Positions 19,052 to 28,118 are shown, counted from the first letter of the stretch. The stretch: DNA of 64,000 bases from Thiohalobacter thiocyanaticus (GCF_002356355.1 NZ_AP018052.1:1674001-1738000); one strand, 5' to 3'. Numbers and translations: made by a program. The notes: generated from the sequence alone by a model not told the origin.

Positions 19052-21859
19052 GTGCATATCCACATGCGTTTCTTACTGGCGTTGTTGTCCGCTTGCTGGC
19101 TGGCGACTGCCGCAGCTGAGGTCGCTCCAGTCGGTGCCGATTATGAAGCAGCGCTATCGGCCTATAATAACGATGATGTACAGACCGCTGTCATCCTGCT
19201 CAAGAATATTCTCCAGAAACACCCTGACAACCTTTCCGCCCATGTGCTGCTTGGCAAGGCCTATCTGAAAACCGGTGATGCCGCCGGCGCGGAGAAGGAA
19301 CTCCGCATCGCGGATCGTCTGGGTGCGGACCCGTCTCTGACCACGGTTGCGTGGGCGCGCGCGCTGAAGCAACAGCGTGAATATCAGGAGGCATTGGGGC
19401 TTGCAGATCCGGAGCGGTTCCCCGCTGTAGTGCAGGCGCAACTGCTGGTCGTACATGGCCATATCCATCTTGAAACACGTCAGCCCGAGGCGGCCCGCGA
19501 TGTTTTCGCCGATGCTGTAAGACTGCAGCCCGAAGCTATAGAGCCTGTGCTCGGCCAGGCCCTTGCCGAACTGCAACTGGGTCAGGTCGAGCAGGCGCGG
19601 GGCTACGTTGCGCGTGCTCTCGAACTCGACGACGGCGCCGCGGACGTTTGGCAGGTACGCGCCTCGATCGAGTATGCCGCCGGTGCGCTGGAACAGGCAT
19701 TGAAGTATTACGGCCGTGCCTTGGAGTATGTGCCCGGCCATCTGGCGGCGCGGATGGGACGGGCCGGTGTCTATATCGATCTCGAGCGTTACGCGTCGGC
19801 CGTGAAGGATCTCGAAACCCTGCGCGAGCAGCATCCATACGATCCTCGCGCGAACTATATGCTGGCCGTTGCCCATGGCAGACTCGGCAACGCGAGCGAG
19901 GCCCAGCAGGCCCTGGCCGATGCGGGGCAGGTGCTCAACCAGATGCCGCGTGAGCAACTTGTCAGCGACGGGGCCAGTCTGCTCCTGTCCGGCCTGGTTA
20001 ACTTCAGCCGCGGTGCCTGGGAAGAGGCCTATCGTGATCTGAGCGAGACGGTCAAGCTCTATCCCGATCAGACCAGCGCGCGCAAATTGCTGGCGCGTAT
20101 CCACGTTCAGCGCGAGGAGTACACACAAGCCATCGATGTGCTGGAGCCTCTGATAATGAGCGGTGCTGCGGATTACCAGAGCCTGACCATGCTGGGAACA
20201 GCGTTGGTGAAGACGGGTCGCTACGACAAGGCTGAGCGATACCTGGAGCAGGCGATGGCTCATGACAACGAAGGCGCAGAGGCAAGAATGCAGCACGCGC
20301 TTGTCAGTCTTGCCACCGGGCGCGACGAGCAGGCGATGGCGAACCTGCAGGAACTGCTGGACAACGGTGGCCTGGCGAGCAGTGCTGGTATGACATTGGT
20401 CGTCCTGCATCTGCGGCGCAATGACCCCCAGGCTGCGATCCGGTTGGCGCAGCAGCTGTTGCAGCAGGATCCTGACGACAAGCGTTTGCGGAACCTGCTG
20501 GGCGCCGCTCAACTTGCAGCCGGCCGTTTCACGGACGCGCGTGCGACTTTCAACGCCATACTCGAACATGACCCGAAGTACATGCCTGCCCGGATCAATC
20601 TGGGCAAGCTCGCGGTGCGAAAGGAGAACTATCAACAGGCGCGGTCGATTTTCGAGGATATTCTCCGGACAGACCCCGAGCATACGCTGACACTGATCGA
20701 AATGGCGCGGCTGGAGCGCGCCATGGGTCAATCCGAAGCGGCAATCGCCTGGCTGCGCAAGGCTGTGGCGCACGACAGACGCTCGATCGACGGGGCACTG
20801 GAACTGGTCGGACTCTACCTTTCACTGGGTCGTGCCGACGCGGCAACCGAAGTGGCAACGGCGATTTCCGACGAGATGGAGGACAGCCTGCCGGTGCTGC
20901 AGGCGCTGGTGCGTAGCCACCTGGCCCAGGGGAGCGCAGACCTGGCCAGAGTGAATCTCGACCGCATGTCAAAGCTCGCGGGTTTTGACAGCGGTTGGAT
21001 GTTCCGTATTGCACAACTGCAATTGCAGGCGAAGGATGAGGCCGCGGCCATGTTTTCCCTGCGCAAGGCCCTGGCGGAGCGTCCTGAGTTCCTCCGCGCC
21101 GGGGTTATGCTGACGGAACTTTATCTTCAGGGCGGGAAATACATACTGGCGATGGAACAGGCCCAGGCGCTGCAGCAGGCCAACCCGGATTCCAGCGAGG
21201 GCTACCGCCTGGCAGGCGATATTCACCATGCCCGTGGTGAGGTTGAAGCTGCACTGGCATCCTATCGTGCCGGGTTGGTGCGGGAAGAGGACCCGCGCCT
21301 TGTCGTTGCGCAGTACCGGGTGCTGCTGGCGCAGGACCGGTTGCAAGCCGGGGTGGCGCTGCTGGAAGATTGGCTGCAACGGCGGCCGCAGGCCTCCCTG
21401 GTGCGCTTTGCGCTGGCTGACGGACTATTGCGGCTCGGTGACCATGCCCGGGCTGCTGCGGCCTATGAAACCCTGGTCGCGGACGGCTTCAATCCGCCGC
21501 TGGTGCTCAATAATCTCGCCAACACCTATCTCGAACTCGGCGATGATCGGGCCCTGGCTACGGCAAGACGCGCCCATGCTCTCGATCCGGATTCCGCCAT
21601 GCTCAATGACACACTGGGTTGGATCCTGGTGAACCGGGGGCAGTCCGGTGAGGCATTGCCCTACCTGCGCCATGCGCACGCCCGTGCCGCCGGGAATCCC
21701 GAAATCCGTTACCACATTGCCGTGGCGCTGCAGCAGCAGGGTAGAAATCGGGAAGCCCGGCGCGAGTTCCAGGCGGCCCTCGCCGGCGCGGCAACCTTTC
21801 CCGGTCGCGACGATGCCCGGATGCGGCTGCAGGCGCTTGATCATGCTGCTGACTCCTGA
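19052..21859 (+). CDS. prsT: TPR-repeat protein of the PEP-CTERM/exosortase system (PrsT-like)
   Basis: 935 residues. The GTG start with GAGGAG eight bases ahead gives a signal peptide (to about residue 23, 'WLATAAAEV'); an ATG at 19064 is a less well-placed alternative. Essentially the whole mature protein is tandem TPR helices, more than twenty by eye, e.g. 'AGAEKELRIADRLGADPSLT' and 'ALAYLRHAHARAAGNP'-type units. Size, export and repeats fit PrsT, the large TPR protein of XrtA/PEP-CTERM exopolysaccharide loci. A PEP-CTERM protein gene follows 185 bases downstream, which supports this. Exosortase and most EPS genes are not in the window. Its role is thought to be surface-polymer or protein-sorting related. 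Confidence 0.85.
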   Translation: MHIHMRFLLALLSACWLATAAAEVAPVGADYEAALSAYNNDDVQTAVILLKNILQKHPDNLSAHVLLGKAYLKTGDAAGAEKELRIADRLGADPSLTTVAWARALKQQREYQEALGLADPERFPAVVQAQLLVVHGHIHLETRQPEAARDVFADAVRLQPEAIEPVLGQALAELQLGQVEQARGYVARALELDDGAADVWQVRASIEYAAGALEQALKYYGRALEYVPGHLAARMGRAGVYIDLERYASAVKDLETLREQHPYDPRANYMLAVAHGRLGNASEAQQALADAGQVLNQMPREQLVSDGASLLLSGLVNFSRGAWEEAYRDLSETVKLYPDQTSARKLLARIHVQREEYTQAIDVLEPLIMSGAADYQSLTMLGTALVKTGRYDKAERYLEQAMAHDNEGAEARMQHALVSLATGRDEQAMANLQELLDNGGLASSAGMTLVVLHLRRNDPQAAIRLAQQLLQQDPDDKRLRNLLGAAQLAAGRFTDARATFNAILEHDPKYMPARINLGKLAVRKENYQQARSIFEDILRTDPEHTLTLIEMARLERAMGQSEAAIAWLRKAVAHDRRSIDGALELVGLYLSLGRADAATEVATAISDEMEDSLPVLQALVRSHLAQGSADLARVNLDRMSKLAGFDSGWMFRIAQLQLQAKDEAAAMFSLRKALAERPEFLRAGVMLTELYLQGGKYILAMEQAQALQQANPDSSEGYRLAGDIHHARGEVEAALASYRAGLVREEDPRLVVAQYRVLLAQDRLQAGVALLEDWLQRRPQASLVRFALADGLLRLGDHARAAAAYETLVADGFNPPLVLNNLANTYLELGDDRALATARRAHALDPDSAMLNDTLGWILVNRGQSGEALPYLRHAHARAAGNPEIRYHIAVALQQQGRNREARREFQAALAGAATFPGRDDARMRLQALDHAADS

Positions 21860-21876
21860 GTGTCAGTAATTTTAAC

Positions 21877-21905
21877 AATACTCCCGGTGCTTCCTGGGGG
21901 GTATT
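21877..21905. promoter_or_regulatory. Inverted repeat upstream of the sigma-54 promoter
   Basis: Arms AATACTCCC (21877-21885) and GGGGGTATT (21897-21905) pair over nine positions with one G-T pair. The centre lies about 75 bases before the start predicted from the -24/-12 element downstream. It has no T run, so an activator-binding site is more likely than a terminator, although it also follows the PrsT stop by only 17 bases. Confidence 0.45.
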
Positions 21906-21939
21906 CTTCAACCAGTTGAAATTCAAGCTGAAGTAGATG

Positions 21940-21955
21940 TGGCTGGATTATTGCT
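21940..21955 (+). promoter_or_regulatory. Sigma-54 (-24/-12) promoter for the PEP-CTERM gene
   Basis: TGGCTGGATTATTGCT has the GG and GC dinucleotides exactly 10 bases apart and TTGCT at -12, matching the consensus TGGCAC-N5-TTGCA in all key positions. The predicted start is near 21966, giving an 80-base leader. PEP-CTERM loci are known to be controlled by the PrsK/PrsR sensor and RpoN activator, so the context fits. Confidence 0.65.
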
Positions 21956-22044
21956 TAAAAATATTCAAAGCATAAGAATGGAGCCCTTATGTCATTTTTC
22001 CGGACAGGAATGCCGACACAATCAATCAGCAGCAGGTGACCAAC

Positions 22045-22830
22045 ATGGCATTTCGCAAATCCTTGATCGTGACATCTGTACTGGGTTCAGTGTTGTCGCT
22101 GATGAGCGCACAGGCTGTGGCGGGGGTGTGGCAGTTCGCCAACCACAGCGGCAGTATCAACTGCGTCAGCGGTTGTGGCAGTACCGCCTATGGCAACAGC
22201 ATGATGTTTCAGGGCTCGGACGGCTCTCAGGTCGAAGTCAGCGCCTGGGCGAATACGGCCGGCGGCGGCAACACCGACCTGGCGGGTGCCAGTCTGCGCG
22301 ACTACAGTCACGGCCTGGGCGTGTACAACGCCGATGGTGACGGTCAGCACGGTGTGGACAACTCCGGACGTTTCGACTCGGTCCTGTTCAGTTTCCAGGG
22401 CCAGGAAGTGACCCTGAGCCAGATCGACGTCACCGGCTGGGGCGGCAGAAGCTATCGCGACATCGATATTTCGGTACTTGCCTATACCGGTGCCGGGGCT
22501 CCGGGGCTGGCCGGTTATGAATACGGCGAATTGGCCAGCAGCGGCTGGACCCTGGTCCAGAATTCCACCGGCCCGTCGGTGGCATACGATGGCCAGCACT
22601 ATGTCCACAACCTTGCCGCCACGACCGTGAAGTCCAGCTACTGGTTGATCGGCGCACTCAACCCGGCGTTCTGGAGCGGCAGCAGCAATTACATCGGCAA
22701 CGACTACTTCAAGATCTACTCGCTGGCCGGCACCACGCCCCCGAGCACCGTGTCGGAACCGGCAACCCTGGCGCTGTTGATGGCGGGGCTGCCGTTGATG
22801 CTGCGTGCTCGTCGCCGTCGAGTGATGTGA
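22045..22830 (+). CDS. PEP-CTERM sorting-domain protein, exosortase substrate
   Basis: 261 residues from the ATG at 22045, preceded by AGCAGG; a GTG nine bases earlier is possible. The signal peptide ends near 'LMSAQAVAGVW' (about residue 28). The mature part is a beta-rich, Gly/Ser/Tyr/Asp-rich extracellular domain with two close cysteines ('NCVSGCGS'). The C-terminus 'TVSEPATLALLMAGLPLMLR' followed by 'ARRRRVM' is a PEP-CTERM signal (SEP in place of PEP, membrane helix, Arg cluster), cleaved by an exosortase. It is probably displayed or released with exopolysaccharide. A sigma-54 promoter lies ahead and a terminator follows, so it is monocistronic. The function of the domain is unknown. Confidence 0.92.
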   Translation: MAFRKSLIVTSVLGSVLSLMSAQAVAGVWQFANHSGSINCVSGCGSTAYGNSMMFQGSDGSQVEVSAWANTAGGGNTDLAGASLRDYSHGLGVYNADGDGQHGVDNSGRFDSVLFSFQGQEVTLSQIDVTGWGGRSYRDIDISVLAYTGAGAPGLAGYEYGELASSGWTLVQNSTGPSVAYDGQHYVHNLAATTVKSSYWLIGALNPAFWSGSSNYIGNDYFKIYSLAGTTPPSTVSEPATLALLMAGLPLMLRARRRRVM

Positions 22831-22854
22831 CTGCGCACCGGCAGCGGTCGTGAA

Positions 22855-22879
22855 AGAGGGCCTCCGGCCCTCTTTTTTT
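22855..22879 (+). terminator. Rho-independent terminator after the PEP-CTERM gene
   Basis: AGAGGGCC (22855-22862) pairs perfectly with GGCCCTCT (22866-22873) across a three-base loop, followed by seven T. It ends the PEP-CTERM transcript 25 bases after the stop. Confidence 0.93.
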
Positions 22880-22956
22880 GTTGTCAGGAAACCTGAATCT
22901 CCTCCCTCAAACGGTTTATACTCCCGGCAGATTGCCTGCTGCAGAAATCCCTGATT

Positions 22957-23871
22957 GTGATATCAAACATCCCAGATGCTGTTCGTGCCGTCCAGCCCAA
23001 CCTGTTTCTGATCGGGGCGATGAAATCCGGTACCACCAGCCTGCATGCGCTGCTCGCCATGCATCCCCAGGTGTTCATGTGCGAGCCGAAGGAGCCGTGC
23101 TATTTCCTGGACCCGGACCAGCTCAGGCGCTACTGGCCGGAGATGTGGGAGCGCCGCTACTGGGAGAGCGAGGCGGCCTACCTGAAGCTGTTTGCCGCGG
23201 CCGGCGATGTCCCCGTCATCGGCGAATCCAGTACCGACTACAGCAAGCTGCCGCGGTTTGCCGGCGTGGTGGAGAGGATCCGGGCCTTTAATCCGCAGGC
23301 GCGCTTCATCTACATCATGCGCGATCCGGTCGAGCGCACCCTGAGCCATTACTGGCACATGGTCACGCACCGGGCCGAGCGCCGGGACATGCTCACGGCG
23401 CTGCGCGAGGAGCCGCACTACCTCGAGGTCAGCCATTACGCCCGCCAGCTGCGGCCCTATCTCGACGCCTTCACGGGAGAGCGCATTCTCACCCTGACCT
23501 TCGAGGCGCTGCAGTCGGATCCGCTCACTACGGTGCAGCAGGTATTCGCCTGGCTGGGCGTGGACCCCGATTTCGTGCCGCCGGATCCGGCCAAGCGCGA
23601 AAACGTCACTGCCGAACGCGTCCAGCAGGTCAGCGGCAGGGGGTTGCTGCACCGGCTGCGCCACTCCCGGTTGTGGGACCGGGTCGGCCCCTGGGTCCCG
23701 GCGGGCGTGCGCAGGCTCGGTGTCAGGCTGTCCCAGAAGGAGGTCGATCGCGCCGACGTCGACCGCCGGGCGGCCGTGGACTACCTGCGTCCGATCCAGC
23801 GTGAACAGACCGAGGAACTCCGCCGACTGCTCGGCTGCGACTTCCCCGAGTGGAAGACCCTTTACGGCTGA
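22957..23871 (+). CDS. Sulfotransferase (PAPS-dependent)
   Basis: 304 residues from a GTG at 22957. The 5'-phosphosulfate-binding loop is 'LFLIGAMKSGTTSLHALLA' near the N-terminus, and the 3'-phosphate-binding segment is 'FIYIMRDPVERTLSHYWHM' around residue 120. These are the two PAPS-contact motifs of the heparan-sulfate/NodH sulfotransferase superfamily. It would sulfate a sugar, lipid or protein acceptor in the cytoplasm. It sits between the PEP-CTERM gene and a family 2 glycosyltransferase with only nine bases to the latter, so a surface polysaccharide acceptor is plausible. A TTTATACT -10-like box is at 22915-22922. Confidence 0.92.
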   Translation: MISNIPDAVRAVQPNLFLIGAMKSGTTSLHALLAMHPQVFMCEPKEPCYFLDPDQLRRYWPEMWERRYWESEAAYLKLFAAAGDVPVIGESSTDYSKLPRFAGVVERIRAFNPQARFIYIMRDPVERTLSHYWHMVTHRAERRDMLTALREEPHYLEVSHYARQLRPYLDAFTGERILTLTFEALQSDPLTTVQQVFAWLGVDPDFVPPDPAKRENVTAERVQQVSGRGLLHRLRHSRLWDRVGPWVPAGVRRLGVRLSQKEVDRADVDRRAAVDYLRPIQREQTEELRRLLGCDFPEWKTLYG

Positions 23872-23880
23872 GCCGAGCGC

Positions 23881-24843
23881 ATGCCCATGCCCATGCCCGA
23901 CCATTCCCCCCGGTTCTCGGTCATCATCCCCGCCTACAACAGCGAGGCGACCATTGCTGCCGCCATCGATTCCGTGTTGGCGCAGAGCTGGCCGGCACAC
24001 GAGTTGATCATCGTCGACGACGGCTCCAGCGACGCTACCGCCGACCGCATCCTGGCCTATGGCGAACGGGTCCGCTACATCCATCAGTCCAACGCCGGCG
24101 TATCCGCCGCCCGCAATCATGGCATCCGCGCCGCGAGCGGCGACTGGCTCGCCTTTCTGGATGCCGACGATCTGTACCTGCCCGACCGCCTGAGGTGGCA
24201 TGCCGAATGGATACAACGCAATCCGGGGCTGGATTTCTACGTCGGCAACTTCGAACACCGCGATGAGACCGGCAGGCCGCTCGGCACCGGCATGGCAGGC
24301 ACCGCGGTCGGTCAGCGGCTGCTGGAGCAGGCCGGCGGCCGGCGTGAAGTCATCATGGAAGGCGAGGATATCCTGCAGTTCATCGAGCACCAGTTCTCCG
24401 ACGTCCGCTGCCTGAGCGTACCCAAGCCGCTGATGGAGGCGGTCGGCGGTTTCCCTGCGGGCATTGCGGTGGGCGAGGACGTCTATTGCATCGTCCAGCT
24501 GTGTGCCCGCGCCCGGGCCGTCGGCGTGATCACCGCGCCGATGGCGGTATACACCGTACATGACACCGGGGCGATCCGTTCCGACAGCCTGCGGGCGCAG
24601 GCCGAATCCGTGGTCACCTTCACCCGGCTGCGGTCAGATCTGCGGGATGCGGATCCCGGTGTGGGCCGGGCGCTCAGGGCCCTGGTGCGGCGGGTACGGC
24701 GCGACTGGGCCACGGCGCTGCTGCGCCAGGGGCGGCGCGCGGAGGCGATCAGGGCGATCCTGCCGGAGTTGATCGAATCCCCCGGTCCGACGGCACTGCG
24801 TGACCTGCTGTCGGTGCTGCGCGGCGTCAAAGGCCGGGCGTAG
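23881..24843 (+). CDS. Family 2 glycosyltransferase
   Basis: 320 residues of the GT-A fold. 'FSVIIPAYNSEATIAAAIDS' and 'IIVDDGSSDATADRILAYGE' are the nucleotide-sugar-binding strands, 'NHGIRAASGDWLAFLDADDL' carries the DXD motif, and an ED-type acceptor motif is at 'GIAVGEDVYCIVQ'. It is likely an inverting enzyme that transfers one sugar to a polysaccharide or lipid carrier. It lies nine bases after the sulfotransferase, so the pair is probably one operon. The TAG stop lies at the edge of a palindromic repeat. Confidence 0.92.
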   Translation: MPMPMPDHSPRFSVIIPAYNSEATIAAAIDSVLAQSWPAHELIIVDDGSSDATADRILAYGERVRYIHQSNAGVSAARNHGIRAASGDWLAFLDADDLYLPDRLRWHAEWIQRNPGLDFYVGNFEHRDETGRPLGTGMAGTAVGQRLLEQAGGRREVIMEGEDILQFIEHQFSDVRCLSVPKPLMEAVGGFPAGIAVGEDVYCIVQLCARARAVGVITAPMAVYTVHDTGAIRSDSLRAQAESVVTFTRLRSDLRDADPGVGRALRALVRRVRRDWATALLRQGRRAEAIRAILPELIESPGPTALRDLLSVLRGVKGRA

Positions 24844-24910
24844 GAGGGGTGAAGCGCAGCGCAACCCATCGCAATCGGCATGATGGGTTACGCTGCGCTT
24901 CACCCCTCCT
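24842..24910. repeat. Palindromic repeat, family B
   Basis: A 69-base element with arms of 28 bases (one mismatch): left arm 'AGGAGGGGTGAAGCGCAGCG', right arm its complement ending 'CTTCACCCCTCCT'. Related elements lie at 52471-52556 and 55139-55224 (shared 'GCGTAACCC' / 'GGGTTACGC' core). The TAG of the glycosyltransferase and the TGA of the M20 peptidase both fall inside or at the edge of it. Such hairpins often end convergent transcripts, though no T run is present. Confidence 0.85.
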
Positions 24911-26063
24911 GCTTCACGCAGGCCTCGTAGATCATGGCCGTGTACAGCCGCGCAGCGCGGCGCACTTCCTCCAGCGCCACATGCTCGCCGCGGGTGTGGG
25001 CGACCTCCAGCCGGCCCGGACCGCAGATCACCGGCACCGCGCCGCTCTGGTGGAACAGGCTGCCGTCGGAATGCGAGCGGAAGGCCACCGGCTCCCAGGC
25101 CAGTCCGCAGGCGCCATAGGCTGCGCTCAACGGCGTCAGCAGGGGATGGTCGGCAGGATTGGCGTAGCCGGGGCCCCAGAAGATGTTCTCGTACTCCAGC
25201 CGGCAGGTCGGGTGCGTCTCGCGGGCGCGCAGCATCGCCATCTCGATCAGACCGTCGACCTCGGTCCGGTCCACTCCCGGCGGGGCATGGATGTCGATGG
25301 CGGCCTCGCAGTCCTCGGCTACCACGAACTGATCGGCGCCGCCGCGGATTTCGCGCGGATTGATGGTGAGCTGGCGCGCGAACTCGGCCTCGCTGCCGAC
25401 CTGGAGCAGCTGCTGCATCCATTCCAGCATGGCGTGGATGGCGCTGGCGCCGACCTCGGGCAGTGCGGCATGGGCGCGGGTGCCGCGCGCACTCAGCCGG
25501 CACTCGTAGTAGCTGTAGTGATTGATGCAGGGCGTGAGTCCGGTGGGTTCGCCGATGACCACCAGCGGCGCGGTATGGGCCTGCAGCAGGGCCTCGGCGC
25601 CGTCGCCGTATTCCTCCTCGCCCACCACCAGGGCGATGCACAGCCCGTGTTTGAATTCCGCGCCGGCCTCGTGCAGCGCGGTCACCGCCTCGACGATGGC
25701 GGCGCAGCCGGACTTCATGTCGGCCGTGCCGAGGCCGTGCAGGACGTCATCCTCGCGGCGCAGGGCCTGCTCCTCCTCGTCGATCATGGGTACGGTGTCG
25801 ACATGCCCGACCCACATGAAGGCCGGCGGGGTCGGGCCGAGCTGGACGATCAGATTGGCGCGGGCATCGCCCATGGTGCCGCCTGGGGTTTCCACCGGCT
25901 GACGCAGGTAGCTGATGCCGGCCTGCGCCAGCTGCGAGGCAAACACCTCCATGGCCGGCTCCTCGGCGAAGGAGGGGCTGTACTGGGCCACGGCCTCGGT
26001 CAGCAGTTCGACCAGGCGGTCATCGTTGATCTGTTCCAGTATGTCTTTCAGTGACTGCGTCAT
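24900..26063 (-). CDS. M20-family zinc metallopeptidase/deacylase
   Basis: 387 residues. The metal ligands of M20 enzymes are visible: 'WVGHVDTVP' (His, with the conserved downstream Asp), 'HGLGTADMKSG' (Asp bridging two metals), 'VVGEEEYGDGAEAL' (catalytic Glu pair), 'VIGEPTG' and the C-terminal 'HTRGEHV' His. The inserted dimerisation domain includes 'ARGTRAHAALPEVGASAIHA'. This is the fold of ArgE, DapE and CPG2; the exact substrate is not clear from motifs. Downstream of GNAT and ahcY on the same strand, with 30 bases to the GNAT gene, it may be part of that operon. Its last codons and TGA lie in the family B repeat. Confidence 0.9.
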   Translation of the reverse strand: MTQSLKDILEQINDDRLVELLTEAVAQYSPSFAEEPAMEVFASQLAQAGISYLRQPVETPGGTMGDARANLIVQLGPTPPAFMWVGHVDTVPMIDEEEQALRREDDVLHGLGTADMKSGCAAIVEAVTALHEAGAEFKHGLCIALVVGEEEYGDGAEALLQAHTAPLVVIGEPTGLTPCINHYSYYECRLSARGTRAHAALPEVGASAIHAMLEWMQQLLQVGSEAEFARQLTINPREIRGGADQFVVAEDCEAAIDIHAPPGVDRTEVDGLIEMAMLRARETHPTCRLEYENIFWGPGYANPADHPLLTPLSAAYGACGLAWEPVAFRSHSDGSLFHQSGAVPVICGPGRLEVAHTRGEHVALEEVRRAARLYTAMIYEACVKQEG

Positions 26064-26093
26064 GATCCAGGGTCTCGCTGTCCGGTGGCGGCT

Positions 26094-26612
26094 TCAGTCC
26101 AGGCCTTCATCGCGCAGGCGCTGATAATCGGGGTGACTGGTCAGGTTCTTGCTCAGGTAGACGTGCTTGTCCTCGTTGCCGAAGCCGTGACGGTGGAAGA
26201 AGGCGATGGCGGCCGCGTTGGCCGCGTCGGTGTCCACGATCATCATGCGGGCGCCGGTCCGGATGAAGGTCTCGGTCAGGGCGTCGACCAGCTGCGAGGC
26301 GATGCCGCTGCGCTTGAGGTCGGGCTCCACCGCCAGCCACATCAGGTAGCCGTAGGTCCAGGCGCTCTTGCGCTTGTTGATCAGGGTGCCGAGCGCGAAG
26401 CCGACCACCCGGTCGTCACGCTCGGCAACCAGGCAGTACTCGCCATCAGAGGAGAACAGCCCGACCGCCTCGTACTCGTCCCAGGTCCGGTACAGGCTGG
26501 GCCATTTGTCGGCGGTGAACACACGCTCGCCCAGGGCGTAGACGGTGGAGAGATCCTCGAGTTCCATTTCCCGGATATGGAGGGCGGCGGCGGGATCGGT
26601 GGACATGGTCAT
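26094..26612 (-). CDS. GNAT-family N-acetyltransferase
   Basis: 172 residues with the GNAT layout: 'IREMELEDLSTVYALGERVF', a core strand 'YGYLMWLAVEPDLKRSGIAS' that contains the acetyl-CoA-binding loop (consensus Q/RxxGxG/A), and 'TDAANAAAIAFFHRHGFGNE' at the C-terminal end. An AAAGG site precedes the first ATG; a second ATG lies two codons later. RimI-like or small-molecule acetylation cannot be separated from sequence alone. It sits between ahcY upstream (120 bases) and the M20 gene on the same strand. Confidence 0.88.
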   Translation of the reverse strand: MTMSTDPAAALHIREMELEDLSTVYALGERVFTADKWPSLYRTWDEYEAVGLFSSDGEYCLVAERDDRVVGFALGTLINKRKSAWTYGYLMWLAVEPDLKRSGIASQLVDALTETFIRTGARMMIVDTDAANAAAIAFFHRHGFGNEDKHVYLSKNLTSHPDYQRLRDEGLD

Positions 26613-26732
26613 GATGCCTTTGTTGCGGTTCGAAGTGACAGTCGCAGCCTACCTGAGGGCCGCAGTTCTGTCAGCATGGATGTTCCGGCTGGCCAGGTGG
26701 ACACGCCCGCTCCCGCGATGCTGGAGGATGCT

Positions 26733-27986
26733 TCAGGTTCCCTCCTGCCAGGAGCTCAGGTAGTCGCGCTGTTCCCCGGTCAGGTTGTCGATGTCGATGC
26801 CCATGGCCGCCAGCTTGAGCCGGGCGACCTCGCGGTCGATCTCCGCGGGAACCGGATGCACCTGCGCTGCCAGTTCGCGCCCGTGTTGCGCCAGGTGCAC
26901 CACTGCCAGCAGCTGGTTGGCGAAGCTCATGTCCATGACCGCCGAGGGGTGACCTTCGGCCGCGGCCAGGTTGACCAGCCGGCCCTCGGCCAGCAGGCAC
27001 AGGCGCCGGCCGTCGGCCAGCAAGAATTCCTCGACCGAGGCCCGCGGCCGCCGCCGCTCGACCGCCAGGGCCTCCAGTGCGGGGATGTTGATCTCCACGT
27101 TGAAGTGGCCCGAGTTGGCCAGTACGCAGCCGTCCTTCATGCGTTCGAAGTGAGTCCGGTCCACCACGTGTTTGTCACCGGTGGCAGTGACGATGAAATC
27201 GGCGATCGCCGCCGCCTCCCGCAGCGGCAGGACGCGGAAGCCGTCCATGGCCGCTTCCAGCGCCCGCAACGGCTCGACCTCGGTGACGATCACATGCGCG
27301 CCATGGCCCTTTGCCCGCATGGCGATGCCGCGGCCGCACCAGCCGTAGCCGCACACCACGAAGGTCTTGCCGGCGAGCAGGATGTTGGTGGCCCGGATCA
27401 GTCCGTCCAGGGTGCTCTGGCCGGTGCCGTAGCGGTTGTCGAACAGGTGCTTGGTCTGGGCGTCGTTGACCGCGATCACCGGGTAGCTCAGCGCGCCCTC
27501 GGCGGCCATCGCCCGCAGCCGGATGACGCCGGTGGTGGTTTCCTCGGTGCCGCCGAGCATGCTGTCGATCAGGTCCCGTCGGCGTTTGTGGATCTCGCTG
27601 ACCAGGTCGGCACCATCGTCCAGGGTGATGACGGGGCGGTGATCGAGCGCGGCATTGATATGGCCATAGTAGGTCTCGGTGGACTCGCCGCGGATGGCGA
27701 ACACCGGGATGCCGTGATCCCCGGCCAGGGCGGCGGCCACGTCGTCCTGGGTGCTCAGCGGATTGCTGGCGCACAGCACGACCTCGGCGCCGGCGGCCTG
27801 CAGGGCCAGGGCCAGGTTGGCGGTCTCGGTGGTGATGTGCAGGCAGCCGCTGATGTGCAGCCCGGCCAGGGGGCGCTCGCGGCCCAGGCGTTCACTCAGC
27901 TGGCGCAGCACCGGCATTTCCCGGGCGGCCCAGGCGATGCGCTCGCGGCCGCCGGCGGCCAGGTCGGGGTTCTTGATATCTGCCAT
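26733..27986 (-). CDS. ahcY: S-adenosylhomocysteine hydrolase
   Basis: 417 residues from the ATG at 27986, giving the family start '[20 protein letters not shown]'; a further ATG four codons upstream (27998) is possible. Marks are '[20 protein letters not shown]', the active-site segment '[11 protein letters not shown]', '[20 protein letters not shown]' and the NAD-binding '[17 protein letters not shown]'. It is the shorter form lacking the ~40-residue insert of classical proteobacterial SahH and resembles the archaeal/Thermotoga type. It splits SAH to homocysteine and adenosine, relieving inhibition of methyltransferases. The divergent operon encodes two SAM-dependent lipid enzymes. No SAH riboswitch pattern was found in the leader. 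Confidence 0.95.
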   Translation of the reverse strand: MADIKNPDLAAGGRERIAWAAREMPVLRQLSERLGRERPLAGLHISGCLHITTETANLALALQAAGAEVVLCASNPLSTQDDVAAALAGDHGIPVFAIRGESTETYYGHINAALDHRPVITLDDGADLVSEIHKRRRDLIDSMLGGTEETTTGVIRLRAMAAEGALSYPVIAVNDAQTKHLFDNRYGTGQSTLDGLIRATNILLAGKTFVVCGYGWCGRGIAMRAKGHGAHVIVTEVEPLRALEAAMDGFRVLPLREAAAIADFIVTATGDKHVVDRTHFERMKDGCVLANSGHFNVEINIPALEALAVERRRPRASVEEFLLADGRRLCLLAEGRLVNLAAAEGHPSAVMDMSFANQLLAVVHLAQHGRELAAQVHPVPAEIDREVARLKLAAMGIDIDNLTGEQRDYLSSWQEGT

Positions 27987-28065
27987 GTATGACACCATGG
28001 TGGGTTGGAAATAATGACGGATTGTCCATTTTTTTCTTAGGTTAAGATAGTATGTACTGCGTCAG

Positions 28066-28083
28066 GTGTCTGTCCGGAGACAC
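28066..28083. promoter_or_regulatory. Inverted repeat in the ahcY/pmtA-like divergent region
   Basis: GTGTCT and AGACAC (perfect six-base arms, six-base spacer) sit midway between the divergent starts at 27986 and 28119. It may be an operator for both promoters or a small hairpin; no regulator gene is adjacent. Confidence 0.35.
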
Positions 28084-28118
28084 GACACGCGCCTGAATTG
28101 GCCAGCTAGCGGAAGGGG

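Noticed and set aside
27999-28118. SAH riboswitch upstream of ahcY
   Set aside because: I looked for the conserved SAH-I core on the minus strand and found none; only a short hairpin is present.
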